Shown: positions 8,397 to 17,335, numbered from the stretch's first letter. The stretch: DNA of 64,000 nt from Ammoniphilus oxalaticus (GCF_003609605.1 NZ_MCHY01000008.1:310001-374000), one strand, 5' to 3'. Notes: generated from the letters alone by a model not told the origin. Translations and numbers: made by a program.

Positions 8397-8921
8397 ATGG
8401 GGATTGGGATGAATTTTGTTTGTACTTGCTGTAGCTATGACAGTGGTATCTTAATGTTAAATCAAGGGACAAAAATTCCGCTAAAGAGCGTGATTCATAA
8501 ATATATTGATATTTACACAACGGAAACGGATCTGACAATGCATCCGCTTCGTGAAAAACATTATCGGAAAATGTTAGCCCAAACGCTGGAGTCGAGCCAT
8601 CGGGAGATGACGTACAATTATTTTGCGTGCGTTTGTTATAGTTGTAATAAGACATATGAGATGCTAGACCTGTTAGAAGAAAGAGAAGAAGTATATGCGG
8701 GGGATAGGCGCCGTGCGACAACGGAGATGAATCCAATTCAAAGAATGTTTTCATTTCCTCCACAACAGTGGTCCAGCTTGCTTGGGGAAGAAGAGCTCTG
8801 TTTGTTCTGTAATCAAGCAACGGAGAAAATAACGAATGAAAATTTGGAGCGAGGAATGGAGTGTCCCAAGTGTAGAGAAGGACACTTAAAAGTTGGTGAT
8901 GAGTTTGAAATTTGGGATTAA
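8397..8921 (+). CDS. Cysteine-rich, probable zinc-binding hypothetical protein
   Basis: Protein of 174 residues with no recognised family. Cysteine pairs are regularly placed: CTCC near the N-terminus, CVCYSC near residue 79, CLFC near residue 140 and CPKC near residue 159. These can form two zinc ribbons. A helical segment with many charged residues lies between. ATG after AGGAGG. It is transcribed alone with its own terminator. Possible roles are nucleic acid binding or a scaffold; none can be assigned. Confidence 0.65.
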   Translation: MGIGMNFVCTCCSYDSGILMLNQGTKIPLKSVIHKYIDIYTTETDLTMHPLREKHYRKMLAQTLESSHREMTYNYFACVCYSCNKTYEMLDLLEEREEVYAGDRRRATTEMNPIQRMFSFPPQQWSSLLGEEELCLFCNQATEKITNENLERGMECPKCREGHLKVGDEFEIWD

Positions 8922-8928
8922 GAGCAGA

Positions 8929-8973
8929 AATAGACAGTTATCTTATTATAAATAAGAGACTGTCTATTTTTTT
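8929..8973 (+). terminator. Rho-independent terminator
   Basis: Arms AATAGACAGT / ACTGTCTATT with an inner TCTTA/TAAGA pairing and a long T-run. Confidence 0.85.
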
Positions 8974-9036
8974 GTAGTTTCAAAAATGTTCGTTGTTTGT
9001 TAGAATGAGGATAGTATAGAAAAAGGAGGTTGGAAG

Positions 9037-9654
9037 TTGTCTAGTTATGGCAAGAGCGACCTATCAGACGTATTTATGATGGGTAGAGAGTTTATGCGAC
9101 AAGGACTAGCTATTAAACCGATTCTCACTCCCGGCGTAGGGGAGACGACAAGGCTGATTATGCTTGATAGGTCTTTTGAGATTGGGTGTACATCACAACG
9201 TTTTTTAAAAGTAATATGTGAGGCGCAGTTTTTCGAATTTCAATTTTTACGTAAACAAGCCATGAAAATAACCGGCAAGAAGCAACTCGTTCCGATTCCA
9301 CTGGCCAATAATATCGCGCTATTTCCGCTGCGACCATTGCATGAGGGAGAAGCTCAACCGCGAAACTTTTTATGGATTGTTCATCGATCTGTTCAGCGGA
9401 TCGGGGATGCGGAACCTGCCAACCAATTAAGCAAATTGACGCTTACGAATGGCGAGGATTTGGTTGTTCCTTACCGCCCCGCTTTTATTAAACAACAGGT
9501 TCGTGACTGCTACTTGTTGGAGTATTTCTTTCAACAAGCCCACAACTGTATGAAATCCTCTCAACATTGCCCCGCCCACCTTGATCTTGTTCATTCGGAA
9601 GAATGGCGTGATCCACTTTTGAAAATTGCAGAAGCCATTAGAAATTATCCTTAA
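9037..9654 (+). CDS. comK: ComK-like competence transcription factor
   Basis: Protein of 205 residues resembling ComK, the master activator of competence (DNA uptake) genes in Bacillus. The family order is visible: VxDRSFEIGCTSQRF-type segment (DRSFEIGCTS), the NNIALFPLRP segment, NFLWIVHRSV, then LTNGEDLVVPYRPAFIKQQV and DCYLLEYFF. It starts with TTG after AAAGGAGG. It stands alone, 205 bases before the RNase J gene. Identification rests on remembered motif order, not on a search. ComK activates its own gene in B. subtilis; no clear K-box (AAAA-N5-TTTT) was found upstream here. Confidence 0.75.
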   Translation: MSSYGKSDLSDVFMMGREFMRQGLAIKPILTPGVGETTRLIMLDRSFEIGCTSQRFLKVICEAQFFEFQFLRKQAMKITGKKQLVPIPLANNIALFPLRPLHEGEAQPRNFLWIVHRSVQRIGDAEPANQLSKLTLTNGEDLVVPYRPAFIKQQVRDCYLLEYFFQQAHNCMKSSQHCPAHLDLVHSEEWRDPLLKIAEAIRNYP

Positions 9655-9859
9655 GACGTTTGGAAATTGAAGCCGCTTTTGCTTTTTAATTCCAGATATG
9701 ATTAAATCAATACGATTATTTGTTCTTTTTGACTCGGAATGGTTTATTAAATGTAGCTAATTTCCTTTTAAAATAATAAAGGATCTTTTTGTAAGTTTGA
9801 TAACTTTTTTTTAGTTAAAAATAGATCATTAGAATGTTTTTAGTAAAGGAGTGAAATGT

Positions 9860-11524
9860 ATGAAAAATAAAAAAAGCCCGTTAAAAGTATTTGCTCTAGG
9901 CGGTTTGGGCGAAATTGGGAAAAATATGTATGTTGTTGAATACGGTGAAGATTTGATCGTAATCGACTCTGGTTTGAAATTTCCTGAAGAAGACATGCTA
10001 GGGATTGACTTGGTTATTCCTGACATTACCTATCTTGTCGAAAATAAAGACAGACTTAGAGCGATTGTGTTGACACATGGTCATGAGGACCACATAGGGG
10101 CGTTACCATTTGTCCTTAAAGAATTAGATGTTCCTTTATACGGGACAAAATTAACGTTAGGCTTGGCAAAGGTGAAGTTTCAAGAACACGGCTTAATGAA
10201 TAAAGTTCAGATCCATGAGGTGACGGAGGAGTCAACCTTGCAATTTGGTCCGCTTAGCGTGTCATTTTTTCGTGTTAATCACAGCATTCCTGACGCGGTG
10301 GGCGTTGCAGTGTACACACCTGAGGGGATTGTCGTTCATACTGGGGATTTCAAGTTTGATTATACACCTGTTGGGGAAAAAGCCGACTTAGGAAAGATGG
10401 CTGCGCTTGGTGAAAAAGGCGTGCTTTGTTTGTTATCCGACAGCACGAACGCGGAGCGACCAGGACACACGCTTTCGGAAAGAACGGTTGGGGAAACGAT
10501 CCGAGACGTGTTTCATAAATCAGATGGACGAATTATATTTGCGACGTTTGCTTCGAATGTGTACCGTCTACAACAAGTTATTGAGGCCGCGGATATCTAC
10601 GGAAGAAAAATTGCTGTTATAGGAAGAAGTATGGAGAACGTATTCCGAATTGGCGCGGAATTAGGTTATTTAAACATACCGAAAGGCATGTTAATTGATG
10701 TCAATGAAATCGATCGTTATTCAGCGGACAGGGTAGTTATTGTCTGTACGGGAAGTCAAGGGGAACCGATGGCGGCCCTAACAAGGATTGCGACAGGATC
10801 ACACCGTTCCGTAAAAATCTATCCAGGTGATACGGTGATTATTGCGGCTCAACCCATTCCGGGAAATGCCCGCTTTGTTGGTCGAACGATTGACTTATTG
10901 ATGAGAGCTGGCGCTGAAGTCGTTTTTGGATCTGTATCCGGTTTTCACGTTTCAGGGCATGGTAGCCAAGAAGAATTAAAATTAATGTTAAATCTGATGA
11001 AACCGAAATACTTTATCCCGATTCACGGGGAATACCGCATGTTGATGATGCATAAAAAATTAGCTGAGGCAACGGGTGTGGAGAGTCGTAACATATTCAT
11101 TCTTGATAACGGGGAGCCGATTGAATTCGTCGACGGAGTTGCTTCAAAGGGAGCAAAGCTACCATCCGGCATGGTCCTGATCGATGGTAAAGGAGTCGGC
11201 GATATTGGAAATATCGTTCTTCGCGATAGACGCAAACTTTCTGAAGACGGTTTGATTGTGGTCGTCGTCACGATTAGTAAGGATCAATGGAAGATTGTAA
11301 GCGGGCCAGACCTTGTCACACGCGGGTTCGTGTATGTTCGCGAATCGGAAGAAATGCTTAACGAGGCGACTCGACTTGTGCAGCAATCATTACACCGTCT
11401 GACGGAACGCAATGTGAAAGAATGGTCACAATTGAAATCGAAAGTGATCGATGTTTTAGAACCGTACTTTTATGAAAAAACACAGCGAAAACCGATGATT
11501 TTACCGGTTATAATGGAAGTGTAA
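9860..11524 (+). CDS. rnjA: Ribonuclease J
   Basis: Metallo-beta-lactamase/beta-CASP nuclease of 554 residues with 5'-3' exoribonuclease and endonuclease activity in mRNA decay and rRNA maturation. The zinc motif THGHEDHIG is at residues 73-78 for HGHEDH, followed by VNHSIPD, HTGDFKFD, the beta-CASP region (TGSQGEP) and GHGSQEELKLM. The ATG at 9860 has AAAGGAG at 8 bases; a GTG nine bases earlier overlaps that site. Length matches RNase J1 (555). J1 versus J2 cannot be fully settled, but the intact HGHEDH motif favours an active enzyme. Confidence 0.92.
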   Translation: MKNKKSPLKVFALGGLGEIGKNMYVVEYGEDLIVIDSGLKFPEEDMLGIDLVIPDITYLVENKDRLRAIVLTHGHEDHIGALPFVLKELDVPLYGTKLTLGLAKVKFQEHGLMNKVQIHEVTEESTLQFGPLSVSFFRVNHSIPDAVGVAVYTPEGIVVHTGDFKFDYTPVGEKADLGKMAALGEKGVLCLLSDSTNAERPGHTLSERTVGETIRDVFHKSDGRIIFATFASNVYRLQQVIEAADIYGRKIAVIGRSMENVFRIGAELGYLNIPKGMLIDVNEIDRYSADRVVIVCTGSQGEPMAALTRIATGSHRSVKIYPGDTVIIAAQPIPGNARFVGRTIDLLMRAGAEVVFGSVSGFHVSGHGSQEELKLMLNLMKPKYFIPIHGEYRMLMMHKKLAEATGVESRNIFILDNGEPIEFVDGVASKGAKLPSGMVLIDGKGVGDIGNIVLRDRRKLSEDGLIVVVVTISKDQWKIVSGPDLVTRGFVYVRESEEMLNEATRLVQQSLHRLTERNVKEWSQLKSKVIDVLEPYFYEKTQRKPMILPVIMEV

Positions 11525-11532
11525 AATAGAGC

Positions 11533-11557
11533 AGAGGCTGATCTCAATTCAGCCTCT
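11533..11557. terminator. Hairpin between rnjA and carD (weak terminator)
   Basis: Perfect 9-bp stem AGAGGCTGA / TCAGCCTCT with a 7-base loop. There is no proper T-run on either strand, so termination strength is uncertain. The same arms recur at 19427-19483. Confidence 0.5.
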
Positions 11558-11599
11558 ACCTTATGATGTTGTTCCATGCAGATTTGGACCTATTATCTT

Positions 11600-12076
11600 T
11601 TAAGGGATTGTGTCCTCAATAAATTGGTCAGCTTCTTCTTCTTCAATATTTTTAATAAGGGCAATCTCGCTTATTAAATATTGTTTGGCATCTTCGAGTA
11701 ATCTCTTTTCACTGTTAGATAGTCCCCTACTTCGGCTTCTTAGAATAAGGCTTTTGACAACTTGGGCCAGTCCAAAAATATCTCCGCCTTTTAAAATAGA
11801 TACGTTTTCACGGTATCTTTGCTGCCAATTATCAACGGTAGGACTTTCCGCCTCACGGAGAAAAGTTTCAACTTTTCGTAGACTCTTTTTATCAACGATT
11901 TCTCGCAAACCAACTTTCTCGACGGTATCAATTGGAAGAAGGATTGTCATATTCGTAAAAGGGAATTGCAGGATATAGTAATTTTTACGCATACCAAGAA
12001 CTTCTCTTTCTTCAATGTTTTCAATGATTCCAGCGCCGTGCATCGGATAAAAAATTTTATCACCGACTTGGAACAA
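11600..12076 (-). CDS. CarD/CdnL-TRCF family transcription regulator (YdeB-like)
   Basis: RNA polymerase-interacting protein of 158 residues. The N-terminal Tudor-like domain is visible as VGDKIFYPMHGAGIIENIEE and continues through LLPIDTVEKVGLREIV; the rest is helical, as expected for the CarD DNA-binding part. These proteins bind the beta subunit and stabilise open complexes. Start is TTG (12076) after GGGGGTGGGA. It is convergent with rnjA and alone on its strand. Confidence 0.88.
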   Translation of the reverse strand: MFQVGDKIFYPMHGAGIIENIEEREVLGMRKNYYILQFPFTNMTILLPIDTVEKVGLREIVDKKSLRKVETFLREAESPTVDNWQQRYRENVSILKGGDIFGLAQVVKSLILRSRSRGLSNSEKRLLEDAKQYLISEIALIKNIEEEEADQFIEDTIP

Positions 12077-12226
12077 AATCCCACCCCCGAGTGTATTGTT
12101 AGACTACAGTATAGCATCTTATGCGGGGGCTTAAGAATTATGACTGATCGTAGGTATAAGGTAAGGTTATTTACGATGGGTAACAGAATGCTCGTTTTTA
12201 TTGATTAACCGAGAGGAGAATTGATC

Positions 12227-12532
12227 ATGGATTCTGGGCAAATGGGATTTATTATGCAAAAAAGAGGCGCTGCCATGACAGGTCATCAGTGGAGTTCTTT
12301 ATTAAAGGAGTTGGAGGAACAAGGATTGTACCTTGTTATCAAATCCAATAATCCATGTTTGACGAAGAGTCCCGCAGGCGGCTTTATTCCCGCTCATGCT
12401 AAGAACGATCAGTTTTTACTATTAACGCATGAACAGCTTTTAGAAAGAGGATTGCAGCCTGGCCATCATATTTTAACAGATTGTAAATCGATCATCCATC
12501 ACGTTACGAATGAAAAAAGAGATAACCCCTAG
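12227..12532 (+). CDS. Hypothetical protein
   Basis: Protein of 101 residues, not recognised. Sequence begins MDSGQMGFIMQKRG and has a conserved-looking middle (LYLVIKSNNPC, then GGFIPAHAKNDQFLLL). It is soluble with mixed alpha/beta character. The ATG at 12227 lies 8 bases after GAGAGGAG; a TTG at 12221 is too close. It ends at a bidirectional terminator shared with the convergent secreted-protein gene. Confidence 0.55.
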   Translation: MDSGQMGFIMQKRGAAMTGHQWSSLLKELEEQGLYLVIKSNNPCLTKSPAGGFIPAHAKNDQFLLLTHEQLLERGLQPGHHILTDCKSIIHHVTNEKRDNP

Positions 12533-12551
12533 TAAAGGGTTATCTCTTTTT
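12513..12551. terminator. Bidirectional terminator
   Basis: Eleven-bp perfect stem AGAGATAACCC / GGGTTATCTCT with an A-run before and T-run after. It overlaps the 3' ends of both convergent genes. Confidence 0.88.
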
Positions 12552-12878
12552 GTTGTTCAACTTGACATACTTTTCGGGTGGGTAGCCGCTCGCTGTTAGT
12601 GACTTAGCAATCCAGTCGGCCTTCATAATTTCTTCGTTAAACGTAATCGTCAGCGTATCCGTTTCGGGTAGGATTTCCACTTGACTAATTCCGACAATGT
12701 TGTTCACAATTTGTTGAATCTCCTGTTGCGCTTCATCTGTATTTAATCCTATCCGAACGAATTGAAAGGTTACTTCTTGTGAAGATCCCGCTGCTTGCTC
12801 CGTCTTCAATTGCGGTAAGGCCAAACCGACTAAAATCGCAATAGCAAGTCCGAACGTTAACCATAATTTTCGTTTCAT
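12540..12878 (-). CDS. Secreted or membrane-anchored hypothetical protein, HMA-like fold
   Basis: Protein of 112 residues with an N-terminal hydrophobic signal (LWLTFGLAIAILVGLALP). The remainder, VTFQFVRIGLNTDEAQQEI, NNIVGISQVEIL, then LTITFNEEIM, has the beta-alpha-beta rhythm of heavy-metal-associated ferredoxin-like domains, but the metal-binding CxxC is absent. ATG with GGAGGTG at 7 bases. Function unknown; it may be a structural relative only. Confidence 0.55.
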   Translation of the reverse strand: MKRKLWLTFGLAIAILVGLALPQLKTEQAAGSSQEVTFQFVRIGLNTDEAQQEIQQIVNNIVGISQVEILPETDTLTITFNEEIMKADWIAKSLTASGYPPEKYVKLNNKKR

Positions 12879-13085
12879 CCGTTACACCTCCATCAGTTAT
12901 GATGTCCTTATTATTGGCAATAAACAAAAAACCATGCTGTAAAAAAACAAGCAGGTCTTAAGCGGTCCACAAACCACTTGTTAGAGAGTTATTAAACAGA
13001 AGTTTCTTAACTAGGTAGGAATCTTGGACTCTGTGTCGAATGAATGTAGGAGGTAGAGCTTTAGGCAACAGGAGGACTTTTATCT

Positions 13086-14204
13086 ATGATCAAAAGTTTT
13101 TTTAAACGAGTTTTTTCATCTGGATCAGATGAAACGGCTGTCACACCAGAACAGCAATCCGACGCGCAACACCTGCTAGAAGCAGGTGATCAAGGAAATG
13201 CCGGGGGTCAGCAAGCGGGGCTTGCGGCGGATGAACAGGATGGTCCGCGCGAGAAGGTGACAATCCGCAGGGAATGGCTAGAACCACCTAACTACAGAGA
13301 ACTATACCACGCGGTAACACACTTATACGAGCAAGCAAGCCAGACAGAGGCGATGCTGACTCGTCTTAAGCTACAACTAGCCGATAACCTGCAAAATGTA
13401 GATGTATTAACGGCCAAGCGGGTTAATAAATATCTTTCCAAAGCTGAACATGATATTGTAGATTTAACGTATTTTCTCGATAAGACAGATCAGGCAACGA
13501 TGGATATTTACCGTGAGTTTCTCCTTCCGGAACGAATCGAACAGCTTAATTTATTTTTGCAAGAACGCTGTTTGATGATTTATGAAACGAGCAAAGGATT
13601 AGGAACCGATTATAAGGCGGAGATAGAACAATTCTTTGATGCCTTGGATATGACCATCACGCCTACTTTTTTTGATGAATTTGAACAATGGCGCGAAGAA
13701 GTTTTAAAGAGACATGCGCAAGAAGAACAACATTCAAAGGATGAGCAAGAACAACCATCAGCTGAAGCTATGCTTAAGATTTCGAAAGAGGAAGTAGAAA
13801 ATGAAAATATTCAGCAGATCGATCATTATCTAAAACAAGCTTTACAATCTCCAGAAATCGCTAGAGAGATGAAAGGAACCTTGTTATTTTCGTTTTATGG
13901 ATTTTCCAAACATGAGGACCTGCTGAAACTAATGAATCGCAAAGAAGTGAATGATTGGGCTTCGCTGCTTGTTGAACAGCACCCATATATCTTTTATTTT
14001 TTAAATAATTTGGATTATCCGATGACCCAATTTTTAACGTCTTTAGTTGTAACGACAGAAATAGAAGACAGTTTCGTTTATTATAATGACGATGAGCTCA
14101 CGGCATTTAAAGCGTATATTGTGGATGCGCTGGAAAAGCTTGCGGATTGGGTTAAGGAAGATAAAGACCGAATCGTTCTTGATTTTACGGACCAATTCCA
14201 GTAA
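13086..14204 (+). CDS. Large hypothetical acidic protein
   Basis: Protein of 372 residues without a recognised domain. A short amphipathic start (MIKSFFKRVF) is followed by a low-complexity Q/A/D/G stretch up to about residue 60, then a long helical region with coiled-coil character, a second Q/E-rich linker near residue 220, and a helical C-terminal half (LLFSFYGFSKHEDLL, PYIFYFLNNLDYPMTQFL). ATG after AGGAGG. An S1-domain gene follows about 95 bases on. The amphipathic start could allow membrane contact (inference). Confidence 0.6.
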   Translation: MIKSFFKRVFSSGSDETAVTPEQQSDAQHLLEAGDQGNAGGQQAGLAADEQDGPREKVTIRREWLEPPNYRELYHAVTHLYEQASQTEAMLTRLKLQLADNLQNVDVLTAKRVNKYLSKAEHDIVDLTYFLDKTDQATMDIYREFLLPERIEQLNLFLQERCLMIYETSKGLGTDYKAEIEQFFDALDMTITPTFFDEFEQWREEVLKRHAQEEQHSKDEQEQPSAEAMLKISKEEVENENIQQIDHYLKQALQSPEIAREMKGTLLFSFYGFSKHEDLLKLMNRKEVNDWASLLVEQHPYIFYFLNNLDYPMTQFLTSLVVTTEIEDSFVYYNDDELTAFKAYIVDALEKLADWVKEDKDRIVLDFTDQFQ

Positions 14205-14299
14205 CCAACAGATTGTTGTCACATAAATCGAATAGGGAGCATATACTGGAAGTAATGTATGCGCCATATATACTCGGTTTTGGGGGAGCGATTATTATT

Positions 14300-14737
14300 A
14301 TGTCAAACCAAATATCTGTAGGGGACACGCTAAAAGGAAAGGTAACCGGGATTAAGAAATACGGGGCTTTTGTATTGCTGCCATCCGGCCGCTCAGGTCT
14401 CGTGCATATTTCTCAAATTGCGAGGGAGTATGTAAAACAAGTGGAAGATTATCTTACGGTCGGCGATGATGTGGAAGTGAAAGTCATCGCGATGGAAGGT
14501 CATAAGATTTCACTCTCCATTAAAGAGTTGAGGCCGCTTAGCAGAAAAGATGGACAACAGTCCACTAGCGGCGTTAATAGACGCTCAGACGGCCGTCAAA
14601 CGAGCCAGGGACCACGTCCCTCACGGGAACCATCTGAAAAGGACAAGATGGATTCTCTCGAGGAAAAGTTAAAAAAGTGGATGAAGGCAAGTGAAGAGCG
14701 GCTCCAACAACTACAATCAAAACAAAAAAGAAGATAA
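14300..14737 (+). CDS. yugI: S1-domain RNA-binding protein, general stress protein 13 family (YugI-like)
   Basis: Protein of 145 residues. The S1 domain spans about residues 5-75: VGDTLKGKVTGIKKYGAFV, GLVHISQIA, then VKVIAMEGHKISLSIKEL. A basic, glutamine- and serine-rich tail follows. The Bacillus YugI/GSP13 protein is ribosome-associated and about 130 residues. The ATG at 14300 fits the S1 N-terminus and has GGGGGAG upstream; the longer frame from 14213 adds unrelated residues. Confidence 0.85.
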   Translation: MSNQISVGDTLKGKVTGIKKYGAFVLLPSGRSGLVHISQIAREYVKQVEDYLTVGDDVEVKVIAMEGHKISLSIKELRPLSRKDGQQSTSGVNRRSDGRQTSQGPRPSREPSEKDKMDSLEEKLKKWMKASEERLQQLQSKQKRR

Positions 14738-14744
14738 GCTCTAG

Positions 14745-14776
14745 AACGGTGTTCTAAAAATAGAATGCCGTTTTTT
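14745..14776 (+). terminator. Rho-independent terminator
   Basis: Stem AACGG-t-GTTCTA / TAGAAT-g-CCGTT (one mismatch) followed by six T. Confidence 0.8.
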
Positions 14777-14841
14777 CCTTCATAATAAACAGAACAAAAG
14801 GAATCCAATAATATAACTTCTCAAAGTTTGGAGTGATAAAT

Positions 14842-15858
14842 ATGCAACAGGAAAAACCATTAACTGCGGAAACCGTTGGTCATTTTTTAGATGAGGATAC
14901 ATTTCCTGATTTATATGAGCAAGTATGGAATCAAGGGAATCGCTATTTTGCAAGACCAGGTGAAAACGATCATACGGATTTAATTATTGTGTTTCAAGAC
15001 ATTGAAGATTTTAGCGCATCGACCGAGTCGAAAATTGTGATTGATTTTAAGCGACATAAAGACAAGCTGTTTTTAATCGTTTGGACTTTAACCGATCCCG
15101 AGAATCCATTGGGATTTCCGATTCCTTTCGAAATATCTGACCCCGTTGAAATGCAAAGATTAGAAAGCATTTTATCGCAAGAAAAGGTCTGGATTCACTC
15201 TCTCGCAGTTGAAAAAGATGATCAATTTATCCATATCTTCTCGGAAGCGTATGAATTGCCCGAGGCGGAACGGAATATTGAAAAGTTACAAGAGAATTTG
15301 AGTTCTACTGAAGAAGAGCAAGAAGAGGCGGCGCCCGAAGAGGTAGACGCGAACCAATTAACGGACCAGCAATTGACGCAAATGGGGTTTGGGTATGCCC
15401 TTGATTTCTCCTCCATGATTGCAAAACAGGGAGAACAGGAAGCCCAAGAGCATGTGATGTCTGCTGTGTTGCAGGCAATTACGATGATTAAGTATCATCC
15501 TCAAGCTAATATTAGGACAAGTCAGTTACTCGTTTGGGTTTCACAGCAAAATGAGCGAACAGCGGAAGGGGAGTTGGCCCAGCTGCTTACGGTTTATATT
15601 AGTTCAGAGCATGAGGAATTATTTCAGCTATGGACATCGGCTCGGCAGGAGGCGGACCCGTTTGGGGCTGTATTTTTAAGTCTCCCGCAATTTTTAACAA
15701 CGCTCCGCGAAAAACCGTTAGAGAAAGGAAGTTACCCAATTATGGAATTTAAGGCGGGGGAATTGCGGCATCTTCAGTTGAGTGATCAATTTAGGCTAAG
15801 GTTGGCTTCCTTGTGGAATGGACAAGGAGCAAATCCTTATTTGGCCGAGGAGCAGTAG
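14842..15858 (+). CDS. Hypothetical protein
   Basis: Protein of 338 residues, not recognised. The N-terminal half is alpha/beta (DHTDLIIVFQDIEDF, LFLIVWTLTDPENPLGFPIP), a very acidic glutamate-rich linker lies near residue 155, and the C-terminal part is helical. No signal peptide or membrane segment. ATG at 14842 with GGAGTGAT upstream. A TetR regulator starts 12 bases after its stop, so the two are probably one operon and the regulator may control it. Confidence 0.6.
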   Translation: MQQEKPLTAETVGHFLDEDTFPDLYEQVWNQGNRYFARPGENDHTDLIIVFQDIEDFSASTESKIVIDFKRHKDKLFLIVWTLTDPENPLGFPIPFEISDPVEMQRLESILSQEKVWIHSLAVEKDDQFIHIFSEAYELPEAERNIEKLQENLSSTEEEQEEAAPEEVDANQLTDQQLTQMGFGYALDFSSMIAKQGEQEAQEHVMSAVLQAITMIKYHPQANIRTSQLLVWVSQQNERTAEGELAQLLTVYISSEHEELFQLWTSARQEADPFGAVFLSLPQFLTTLREKPLEKGSYPIMEFKAGELRHLQLSDQFRLRLASLWNGQGANPYLAEEQ

Positions 15859-15870
15859 GGGTGACTCACA

Positions 15871-16413
15871 ATGGGGAAACCGAAGCGGATCACAAAAGAG
15901 GATTTTATTCATGCGGTAAAACAACAGTTATTGCAAGAAGGCCAAGCTAAGGTTACGTTGAAAAACGTAGCGGAACAAGCGGGGGTCACACAAGGAGCGT
16001 TATACTATCATTTTAAGACGAAAGATTGTTTACTCCTTTCTTTGTTGATCGATTACCTGGAAAATAGCGTTCCACAAGAGCTGAAGCCATTTCAACAATT
16101 GAATGGAATAGAAGCGTTGGAGGCGTACTTAAAAGAAACAGAGTACCAGACCCATATCCGAGCGGAGCAGCAACAGCTTCTATTTGATTTAATTGGGCTA
16201 GCCTTACACAACCGAGAGATGAAGCAAACGATGGGGCAGGTCATGCAGCAAAGGGTCCAGGAGATGAACGAGCTCGCGCAGCAGAGTGAAGCGAGTGGAA
16301 GAATCCTGCGAGCCCTGTTAGATGGTTTGGCGTTACAGGCGATTTTTGATCCTGGATTTGACGCGAAACAGAGTTTTGAAGAAGTACGCCGTCTTTTTTT
16401 AGATCGAAAATAA
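15871..16413 (+). CDS. TetR family transcriptional regulator
   Basis: Regulator of 180 residues. The N-terminal TetR helix-turn-helix is clear: VTLKNVAEQAGVTQGALYYH followed by FKTKDCLLLSLL. The C-terminal ligand-binding half is divergent, so the effector is unknown. ATG, 12 bases after the preceding hypothetical gene. A weak candidate for self-regulation. Confidence 0.88.
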   Translation: MGKPKRITKEDFIHAVKQQLLQEGQAKVTLKNVAEQAGVTQGALYYHFKTKDCLLLSLLIDYLENSVPQELKPFQQLNGIEALEAYLKETEYQTHIRAEQQQLLFDLIGLALHNREMKQTMGQVMQQRVQEMNELAQQSEASGRILRALLDGLALQAIFDPGFDAKQSFEEVRRLFLDRK

Positions 16414-16476
16414 GAATAAAAAATAGGCCATGATGAAAAATAAGGACATATGTTTTAGAAAGGGGGTTTGATTCCT

Positions 16477-16734
16477 TTGGCAACCATATGTCCTTTGTGT
16501 AATGGTTTACAACTATACGAACTGAAATGTCCATCGTGTAATTGTTCGATGAATGACATCGGTCGATATATGGACTTTTTCGATGACTATAGTCCATACT
16601 TGGAGATTGAGGGAATGAAGAAATCAAACGGAATTAGCGATGACCAACAGAGCGGTCGTTGTCCGCATGTCTTTGATTGTCCCACATGCGGTCACCGTCA
16701 TGTGAAAGAAATTGATGAATTAAGTAAATTCTAA
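16477..16734 (+). CDS. Small zinc-ribbon-like hypothetical protein
   Basis: Protein of 85 residues with CPLC and CPSC pairs in the first 25 residues and a C-terminal CPHVFDCPTCGHRH cluster, enough ligands for two zinc sites. The TTG at 16477 lies 10 bases after AAAGGGGG; an upstream TTG at 16468 touches that site and is rejected. Family not recognised. Small rubredoxin-like proteins of this type are often nucleic acid or protein-binding adaptors. Confidence 0.6.
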   Translation: MATICPLCNGLQLYELKCPSCNCSMNDIGRYMDFFDDYSPYLEIEGMKKSNGISDDQQSGRCPHVFDCPTCGHRHVKEIDELSKF

Positions 16735-16741
16735 AGTATTC

Positions 16742-17215
16742 TTAGGAGTGGACTTCCTTTTCCGGTTCGTCATCATAAAGAAAAGGCTTCATCTGAGACC
16801 ACTTTACTTTAAACATTTGTTTGCTTTTTCCTCCATATCCCATCATCCAAAATCCGTAATCTTCAAATAAGAAGATAGAAAAGTGCATCTTTTGCCAAAA
16901 GGGTAGATTTTCAGGGGCGCTTTCTACTAGAATAGAAAAATGATGTTCGATCGCGTAACGCTTAAAAGTGTCGATAATTTCTTTGCCAATGCCCTTTGCC
17001 CGATAAGGATGTGGAACTCGAATCAGGCCAATAAATATAGCTTCATGTAACTCGTCTATATTAATATCCAGAATGACATTGTCAGCTACCATTCCTGCAT
17101 CTCGCATCATATCGTTCCAACGGAAAAGGTGACGATCTTTCGAAGCGCGTTCATATTTATAATAAATCCTATGACGGTCAAATATCTTCTTTATGTCTTC
17201 AATCAATTCAATCAT
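16742..17215 (-). CDS. GNAT family N-acetyltransferase
   Basis: Protein of 157 residues with the acetyl-CoA-binding motif of GNAT enzymes, IRVPHPYRAKGIGKEIIDTF, preceded by a beta-strand EAIFIGL and followed by a motif B-like FWQKMHFSIF. The substrate is unknown. The GAGGTG site is 13 bases from the ATG, a little far. It is convergent with the zinc-ribbon gene; only 7 bases separate the stops. Confidence 0.75.
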   Translation of the reverse strand: MIELIEDIKKIFDRHRIYYKYERASKDRHLFRWNDMMRDAGMVADNVILDINIDELHEAIFIGLIRVPHPYRAKGIGKEIIDTFKRYAIEHHFSILVESAPENLPFWQKMHFSIFLFEDYGFWMMGYGGKSKQMFKVKWSQMKPFLYDDEPEKEVHS

Positions 17216-17335
17216 AATTTATATGTTCACCTCGAACCTCATTCTAACTAGATTTTATCTTAAACCAAGTGGAATTGCATTTAAAAGTTTGGTATTGCTT
17301 TAATAAAGTCTTTTTTAGCGCAGATGGGAGACAAA

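Noticed and set aside
11610-11978. 122-residue frame opposite carD
   Set aside because: Serine-, leucine- and isoleucine-rich composition typical of an antisense shadow; carD has clear motifs.
12139-12207. 22-codon frame between carD and the hypothetical gene
   Set aside because: Too short, no ribosome site and no context to support it.
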